From assembly GCF_011397115.1 (NCBI RefSeq), contig NZ_AP022822.1, forward strand, positions 2,274,001 to 2,338,000: a DNA stretch of 64,000 bases, read 5' to 3'. This DNA comes from Enterococcus saigonensis. GTDB taxonomy: Bacteria > Bacillota > Bacilli > Lactobacillales > Enterococcaceae. The notes beneath the pieces were generated by a model. That model did not search any database. It saw only the letters and a list, made by a program, of their open reading frames with translations, and was not told the DNA's origin. Below, one piece after another: positions 59,715 to 64,000 of the stretch. The position numbers were made by a program, and so were the translations under genes. The stretch's first letter is position 1. Each line of letters begins with the position of its first letter.

Positions 59715-61352
59715 CTAAAAATCCAAATCATCCATCAAATCCATGAATTCAGAAAAGCTTGCTGTTTCTTCAATAGATTCACGTTTATAAAGCGCAGCTA
59801 TAAAGGCGTGGAAGCCATCCGTTTTCCGTCTGACCGATTCTTTTTTTAAAAAAGTACGATTTCCAAGCGAATCTTCTTTAATATACGAATTATTCACATA
59901 CCAACGCATCATCGGATCATCACCAAAAATGAAACGTTCATTAGCAAAGCCATCTTCGATAATCGGTGCCACCTTCGCTTGCACACCACGTGGATTTCTT
60001 AAAAATTCATAAGTATAGCCTTCTTTTTCTAATAACGGCTTTAAGAGGTCCATTCGAAATCCATCCGCACAGACTAAATCAATTGAGTATTTTGTCCGCT
60101 GCTCATTTAGCCAGTCGATGAGGTGCTGTGGATCAATAGACGGTTCATCAACGATTGTGACCAAGCCGGCATCTTCCCATTCACGAATTGGTGCTTTCAA
60201 TTTAAAGGAATCCAAGAATTTTTTTCTAGCAAAACTGTGCTGATGCCAATAAAATTTGTCATCAACTTTGAACAATAAACCCACGCTGACAAAATCCCGA
60301 ATACTTGCATAGTCGAACCCTGCAACACAATGTGTTCCCATTGGAACTTCAATGTTTTGTTTTGTCGCCAGCAACTGTTCATGTGTCGCTATGTCTCGTT
60401 CGGCATCTCCTTCGGTGAAATTCATTCGTTTTACAACAAATTCCTTGCGTCCCGACGGCTCTTCCTCTAATTTCAAGTATTCTTTCATCACTGTGCTGTA
60501 CAATCGTTTAGCATAGGGTGAATCTTCTTCAAACATCGGATTAGCTTTAGACCACATTTTCGGATTATCCATTTCATCGATGGTGTCTAATTTACAAATG
60601 AAGGGAAACAAGCGATCGTTCTTCGCTTCGCCAGAAAATATTTTTTGTGCTCTTTCCAAGATTCGGTCATAGAATCCCTCTCTCACATGGCCGTTTGTCC
60701 CGTTGTAAAAAGTGCGGGGGTGTTTAATCTTGCCTAACCCACTCCGCTGAATATCGACAATATCTGAATTCTCAAACATGTGGATTTCGTCAAATTCCAA
60801 GCAGCCATCACGGGCACTATCCATAGTTTTTGGATTATTAGTGCGATAGCTAAATATTGAATTTGTCACACGATTGGTAATTGCCATTTTTGTGAGGTAA
60901 AACTGTTGCTCTAATCTTTTTCGTTGAACCGTTTCGTATACTTCTTTAAAACTCACTTTTCCTTGCTTTTCGGAATTTGCTGTTATGGTGACGTCATAAT
61001 TTTCTATCCCATGTAGGGGGCTAATAAAGAAAGAATCTCTGGCAGACATAAAACCGTTCTTGCCACCTCCACGCGCTATCGAGTTTAAAAACTCATCAAA
61101 AAACACCTCATCATCTTCTTTGCGATAAAGAAAAATGAAAGGTGTGATAAATTTTTGATATTTGGCTAATGGGAAGAAATTCTTCTCGGCATATCTAATA
61201 AAGTTTTGAATCATGTCTTCATCAAAATAGATATCATCTCGAATAAGGACTTCGTTTTTTAAATAGTTAATAAGTTGAATACGTTCTTTATTAAAAGGGA
61301 TAATACCTTGCTCATATAAACTCACATACTCTTCAAAAAAATAAGGCGTCAC
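59715..61352 (-). CDS. terL: Terminase large subunit
   Basis: The 545-residue packaging motor has an N-terminal ATPase with Walker A-like SIARGGGKNG near residue 90 and Walker B CLEFDEIHMF, and a C-terminal RNase H-like nuclease with acidic residues in VAGFDYASIRDF, LVCADGFRMD and KKESVRRKTDGFHAFIAAL. This is the Terminase_1 type usual in HK97-like cos phages. The start codon is GTG, overlapping the small subunit stop (GTGA). Confidence 0.95.
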   Translation of the reverse strand: MTPYFFEEYVSLYEQGIIPFNKERIQLINYLKNEVLIRDDIYFDEDMIQNFIRYAEKNFFPLAKYQKFITPFIFLYRKEDDEVFFDEFLNSIARGGGKNGFMSARDSFFISPLHGIENYDVTITANSEKQGKVSFKEVYETVQRKRLEQQFYLTKMAITNRVTNSIFSYRTNNPKTMDSARDGCLEFDEIHMFENSDIVDIQRSGLGKIKHPRTFYNGTNGHVREGFYDRILERAQKIFSGEAKNDRLFPFICKLDTIDEMDNPKMWSKANPMFEEDSPYAKRLYSTVMKEYLKLEEEPSGRKEFVVKRMNFTEGDAERDIATHEQLLATKQNIEVPMGTHCVAGFDYASIRDFVSVGLLFKVDDKFYWHQHSFARKKFLDSFKLKAPIREWEDAGLVTIVDEPSIDPQHLIDWLNEQRTKYSIDLVCADGFRMDLLKPLLEKEGYTYEFLRNPRGVQAKVAPIIEDGFANERFIFGDDPMMRWYVNNSYIKEDSLGNRTFLKKESVRRKTDGFHAFIAALYKRESIEETASFSEFMDLMDDLDF

Positions 61353-61705
61353 AATAAATCACTTCCATCAGCAGAAGGCCCATCGTTTGGTTTTGGCACT
61401 CCTTCAGGAAGTAAATCGGATAATTGCTTAATAATACGCTGATAGGCAAGATCACGAGCATTATATAATTTGGCTGCCGGCCGCTCTCGTTCATATGACG
61501 GTGTTTTTTCCGATTGGGTGAACTCTTCATAATCACCATTATTCGTCAAGTCTTGCCACAGTTCATCTAGCGATACCCGCAAGCGTGCAGCCTGAACAAT
61601 CAAACCTTCAACTACTTTTTTCTTTCCGTCAGGAATATCTTTGAATAGTTGCGTTAATCTATTTTTTTCTTTGTTCACTAATTTATCTCGTTCGCTAATC
61701 GCCAC
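61349..61705 (-). CDS. terS: Terminase small subunit (P27-like)
   Basis: The 118-residue helical protein (VNKEKNRLTQLFKDIPDGKKKVVEGLIVQAARLRVSLDELWQDL ... RPAAKLYNARDLAYQRIIKQLSDLLP) matches small terminases that recognise the packaging site. The start codon is GTG with AAGGTGAG upstream. The large subunit follows with a 4-base overlap. Confidence 0.85.
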   Translation of the reverse strand: MAISERDKLVNKEKNRLTQLFKDIPDGKKKVVEGLIVQAARLRVSLDELWQDLTNNGDYEEFTQSEKTPSYERERPAAKLYNARDLAYQRIIKQLSDLLPEGVPKPNDGPSADGSDLL

Positions 61706-61844
61706 AATAATCTCACCTTCTTTGTATTAGTTTCGTTAGGGGGGTAGGGGTTACGCACTTTTAGTAAGAACATCTGCGTAGTTGACCCCATCCACCGGTT
61801 AGATTTTCTGTAATTTTTATGAAAACTTTTCATGGGGGGTACTT
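61706..61844. other. Non-coding gap between HNH and terS, candidate cos region
   Basis: No convincing gene lies here. It holds two copies of GGGGGGTA (about 61739 and 61834), the 15-base palindrome ATGAAAACTTTTCAT (61819-61833), and C/G runs unusual for this AT-rich DNA. In cos phages the packaging site is normally beside terS and the HNH nuclease. The exact cut site cannot be read. Confidence 0.45.
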
Positions 61845-62153
61845 TCAACCCCACCATTCGTCTTGCCATTTTCTTTTTTTAGCTACACCACGGTAATTCA
61901 TACGATTGTGTCGTTTGTTATGACAATCTTTGCACAGTGTTCTTAGGTTGCTTGGTTCCATTGATAACTCTGGATACTGTGCCAGCTCTTTGATGTGGTC
62001 TACTTCAAGCACTGCATCGGTTGTCACTCGACCTTCCGCCTTACACCACTGACACTCAAAGTGATCGCGTTCTAATATTGATTGCCTCAGTCGTCGCCAT
62101 TCATTTGAAGTATAGAACCTTGCTCGTGATTGCTTCGTTGATACATCAATCAT
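61845..62153 (-). CDS. Phage HNH endonuclease
   Basis: The 102-residue nuclease has the full zinc/HNH layout: RDHFECQWC at about 33-41, EVDHIKEL with the metal histidine at about 57, N in PSNLRTLC, and LCKDCHNKRH. HNH proteins next to terminase take part in cos cleavage and packaging. ATG 62153 follows TTGGAGGTGTGCC; a start at 62186 would include that site. Confidence 0.92.
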   Translation of the reverse strand: MIDVSTKQSRARFYTSNEWRRLRQSILERDHFECQWCKAEGRVTTDAVLEVDHIKELAQYPELSMEPSNLRTLCKDCHNKRHNRMNYRGVAKKRKWQDEWWG

Positions 62154-62173
62154 GGCACACCTCCAAAATAAAA

Positions 62174-62195
62174 AGACCACTCGCATGAGTGATCT
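62174..62195 (-). terminator. Hairpin terminator in the HNH leader
   Basis: AGATCACTC and GAGTGGTCT form the stem, followed on the minus strand by TTTTTATTTTGGAGG, which runs straight into the ribosome site of the HNH gene. It nearly repeats the 43391-43414 hairpin. Confidence 0.65.
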
Positions 62196-62213
62196 AAACA
62201 GTTAATTTTAAAC

Positions 62214-62288
62214 GGGAAACCAGACACCATCATTCAAGAGTTGATTTCAGGAGGAAATCTCATGTCATAGCTGTTCTGTCTGTTTCCC
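62214..62288. repeat. Long inverted repeat between rinA-like gene and HNH
   Basis: GGGAAACCAGACA (62214-62226) is complementary to TGTCTGTTTCCC (62277-62288) with one bulge, across about 50 bases. It lies where the late promoter should be. Its role is unknown. Confidence 0.55.
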
Positions 62289-62332
62289 GCTTCTTTTGAT
62301 AATACTAGTTTAACACCTTGACAGACCTCAAA

Positions 62333-62354
62333 AGTGCAATGATAGTGCAATAAT
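62333..62354. repeat. 11-bp direct repeat at the end of the rinA-like gene
   Basis: AGTGCAATGAT (62333-62343) is followed at once by AGTGCAATAAT (62344-62354). The copies are one helical turn apart, upstream of the late genes. They could be activator binding sites; this is a guess. Confidence 0.4.
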
Positions 62355-62767
62355 TAATTAATTTCTCCTAGCTCTTTGCCTAGGCTTTCAATGAATTCAT
62401 TCCGCAATAGATGACACATGCGTTTTGAATAGCCTACTTCTTCTGCTATGCCATCCCACGTTTTTGTTCGAGGCTTAGTCCAATACCACAATCGGATGAT
62501 TTTAATCGTCTCTGGCTTAGCTGACTGTACAGTTTTATCTAAAGCTTTCTTGCGTTCTCTAAGCAATCGCAAGTGTTTGTCAGTCGCTAACTTTAGCCCT
62601 GCACGCTCCGTGGCAGAAGTAGCAGAAGTAGAGCGAGAACCTCCAACATTATCATCTGATTGCTGCCACGGATATTCTATTTCTAATTCAACTTGCTTAA
62701 TATATCTTTCCATTGTTGGATAATCTTCAATTAATCCTTCTAGCATTTTGAATGTTCCTTTTTTCAA
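62354..62767 (-). CDS. RinA-family phage late-gene transcriptional activator
   Basis: The 137-residue protein matches the RinA group: KKGTFKMLEGLIEDYPTMERYIKQ at the N-terminus, an acidic/serine middle (DDNVGGSRSTSATSATERAG), and a C-terminal sigma-like HTH (IIRLWYWTKPRTKTWDGIAEEVGYSKRMCHLLRNEFIESLG). RinA proteins switch on the packaging and morphogenesis operon. TTG 62767 is taken as start because GGGAGG is 7 bases upstream and the family N-terminus KKGTFK is then kept; ATG 62746 is the alternative. It precedes the late genes. Confidence 0.85.
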   Translation of the reverse strand: MKKGTFKMLEGLIEDYPTMERYIKQVELEIEYPWQQSDDNVGGSRSTSATSATERAGLKLATDKHLRLLRERKKALDKTVQSAKPETIKIIRLWYWTKPRTKTWDGIAEEVGYSKRMCHLLRNEFIESLGKELGEIN

Positions 62768-62903
62768 CTGTATGCCTCCCAACTTGAAATCGTTGTAACT
62801 AATTCAATTATATCTTTGCTTTTAAAAAAATATAATTTGTAAAAATGCCAAAACGCCAATACATAAAACATACAAAAAAATTTAAAATACTACTCATTTA
62901 TTG

Positions 62904-62933
62904 TTGACAATTACTATTCATACGTTATATAAT
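62904..62933 (+). promoter_or_regulatory. Promoter of the rightward prophage genes
   Basis: TTGACA (62904-62909) and TATAAT (62928-62933) are 18 bases apart, both perfect boxes. The transcript begins with a leader shared with the 41444 gene. Confidence 0.85.
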
Positions 62934-62976
62934 ATAAATGTAGATGAGGGAGATATAAAAAAAGGAGACGATTAAT

Positions 62977-63474
62977 ATGAGAACAATTATTAAATTCAAC
63001 AAAAATACTGAAGTTAAAGAAATCGAAAAAGTTATCAAAGCCGTTGTTGCTAAATACGTTGTGAAACACGACCGTTACTCAACTGAAAAAAATAGTCAGT
63101 TTGAAATTACAAAAAATGATACTGAATATTATGTAGAAGGAAAACGAATTAACAGTCACTACATCGACTTACAATTATGCTACGACGAACTTACTGACGA
63201 CGATGTTTATGAATTAATCATTGACACTCACGAAATTGGCGAATTTGAAGGTTATGTTGAAAACACAGAATTCTATTCACTTGTTTCTGTTAAAGAAGAC
63301 AAAGCGGTTATTGTTGACGATGTAACATTCATAAAAACTAAAAAAAATATCAAACGCGCTGAACAATTATTTAGTAATTATGATTCAGAATCTTTTATTA
63401 TTGCAGATTTTTTCATTAGAAAAGAAAACGATAAGTTGAATCAATTGAAAGAAACATATAGAAAAATTGGTTAA
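62977..63474 (+). CDS. Hypothetical prophage protein
   Basis: I do not recognise this 165-residue protein. It is charged and soluble with alternating strand and helix (MRTIIKFNKNTEVKEIEKVI ... YVEGKRINSHYIDLQLCYDELTDDDVYELIID). AAAGGAGACGATTAAT precedes the ATG. It is divergent from the RinA-like gene and has its own strong promoter. Confidence 0.7.
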   Translation: MRTIIKFNKNTEVKEIEKVIKAVVAKYVVKHDRYSTEKNSQFEITKNDTEYYVEGKRINSHYIDLQLCYDELTDDDVYELIIDTHEIGEFEGYVENTEFYSLVSVKEDKAVIVDDVTFIKTKKNIKRAEQLFSNYDSESFIIADFFIRKENDKLNQLKETYRKIG

Positions 63475-63502
63475 AAAATATTAATAATAAGGAGAGATCA
63501 TC

Positions 63503-63820
63503 ATGAAAACAAAAAAAGTAGAAACTATTCTAATCACTAAGCAATCCTCTTTTTATCAAAACGTGGGAGAAAATCAAGTTGGTTTTGAACTTAGCGAGTA
63601 TCACAATCATGCGGTGGTTCTTACAGAATATTACTCTTGGGACAATCCGTGGGAAAACGGCGGTTTTTGGGCCCCTGCTGGTCGCAAGTTTGATATCTAT
63701 ACTGGATATGCAAATTTGAATGATTTGGAAACAAAAGCACTGATAGATGACTTAAAATCTAAAAACATTAAATTTTCTGTTGATTCACAAATTATTGAAG
63801 AATTAAAAAATCTTGCTTAG
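63503..63820 (+). CDS. Hypothetical prophage protein
   Basis: This 105-residue protein is not recognised. It is soluble and rich in aromatic residues (YYSWDNPWENGGFWAPAGRKF). AAGGAGAGATCATC precedes the ATG. It follows the preceding gene by 28 bases in one operon. Confidence 0.65.
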   Translation: MKTKKVETILITKQSSFYQNVGENQVGFELSEYHNHAVVLTEYYSWDNPWENGGFWAPAGRKFDIYTGYANLNDLETKALIDDLKSKNIKFSVDSQIIEELKNLA

Positions 63821-63835
63821 AAAAGGAGCGATAAT

Positions 63836-64000
63836 ATGACCTACCCTGTAACTAAATTTATTGAAACTGATTTAAAAATGTCGGTTTATGCATTCGCGAA
63901 ACAAAGCTCAATCAGTCAGCAAACCCTGTCCACATGGAAGCAGCGTGATAAGCCCGTTACTTCCCTACCAATCCAAATTCTTGATGAATTTTCTTACTTT
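63836..64000 (+). CDS. Prophage HTH-like protein (partial, runs off window)
   Basis: The first 55 codons read MTYPVTKFIETDLKMSVYAF ... KQSSISQQTLSTWKQRDKPV. The middle (AFAKQSSISQQTLSTWKQRD) has the form of a helix-turn-helix, as in small Cro-like phage regulators. AAAAGGAGCGATAAT precedes the ATG, 15 bases after the upstream stop. The C-terminus is outside the window. Confidence 0.6.
   Translation, partial: MTYPVTKFIETDLKMSVYAFAKQSSISQQTLSTWKQRDKPVTSLPIQILDEFSYF

Noticed and set aside
61678..61869. 63-codon minus-strand frame between HNH and terS
   Set aside because: It overlaps both neighbours, has no ribosome site, and has the odd composition of the G/C-run region. More likely non-coding.
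62354..62767. ArpU-family reading of the late activator
   Set aside because: The N-terminal KKGTFK and the KPRTKTWDGIAEEVG HTH fit the RinA group better than ArpU.

Overview
The window looks like the chromosome of a low-GC member of the Enterococcaceae, most likely an Enterococcus or a close relative such as Vagococcus or Tetragenococcus, with a Siphoviridae-type prophage filling its right-hand 26 kb. The evidence is the AT-rich sequence, strong AGGAGG ribosome binding sites, Gram-positive regulatory sites (a CodY box, a CcpA cre site, a BusR-type operator, an L-box lysine riboswitch, a BirA operator and a LexA box), and the Firmicutes gene order ymdB-ricA-mutS-mutL. This identification is an inference from gene content; no database search was run.

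Positions 1-37,870 are ordinary host chromosome. From left to right: an osmoprotectant ABC transporter ATPase (cut by the window edge) behind its c-di-AMP-responsive repressor BusR; a cell-wall sugar salvage operon (mupG-murQ-PTS EIIBCA) under a clear promoter with a cre site; def; a cluster of niaR, a fused acetyltransferase/chorismate mutase, and a sirtuin; a drug/metabolite transporter; a lysine-riboswitch-controlled amino acid ABC transporter; an amino acid permease with a perfect CodY box in its promoter; a TMEM175-type channel; brnQ with a near-consensus CodY box; an Mga-like regulator with a membrane zinc metallopeptidase; then a long block, almost all on the minus strand, of housekeeping and DNA repair genes (LMW-PTP, tetR, ruvB, ruvA, msrB, maf, a large unknown membrane protein, mutL, mutS, ricA, ymdB, mgsA, a HAD hydrolase, an AlkD-like protein, a formate/nitrite channel). 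rpsD, an anchored hypothetical protein and bioY close the host part.

The prophage starts between bioY and position 38,120. A hairpin and four tandem 11-bp repeats lie there, read here as the attachment region with integrase arm sites. No integrase is in the window, so it must lie beyond the right edge. The left end carries accessory (lysogenic conversion) genes, including an SOS-controlled Y-family polymerase. From about 62,770 down to 41,590 a complete late operon is read leftwards: RinA-type activator, HNH nuclease, small and large terminase, portal, ClpP-like protease, HK97 capsid, connectors, tail tube, tail chaperone, tape measure, Dit, Tal, tail spike, BppU/SGNH baseplate protein, two small unknown genes, XhlA, two holins and an amidase endolysin. 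The HNH gene next to the terminase points to cos packaging.

The most interesting signals are translational. The tail chaperone gene has an A AAA AAA slippery site that joins it in the -1 frame to an otherwise unannotated 70-residue extension ending just before the tape measure start. The capsid gene ends ACA CCC TAA, and a +1 slip there would add a HeH/LEM-like domain of about 45 residues that ends exactly at the next gene's start codon. Other notable points are a 31-residue repeat array in the tape measure protein, a shared leader on two distant prophage genes, and an acetyltransferase fused to chorismate mutase.
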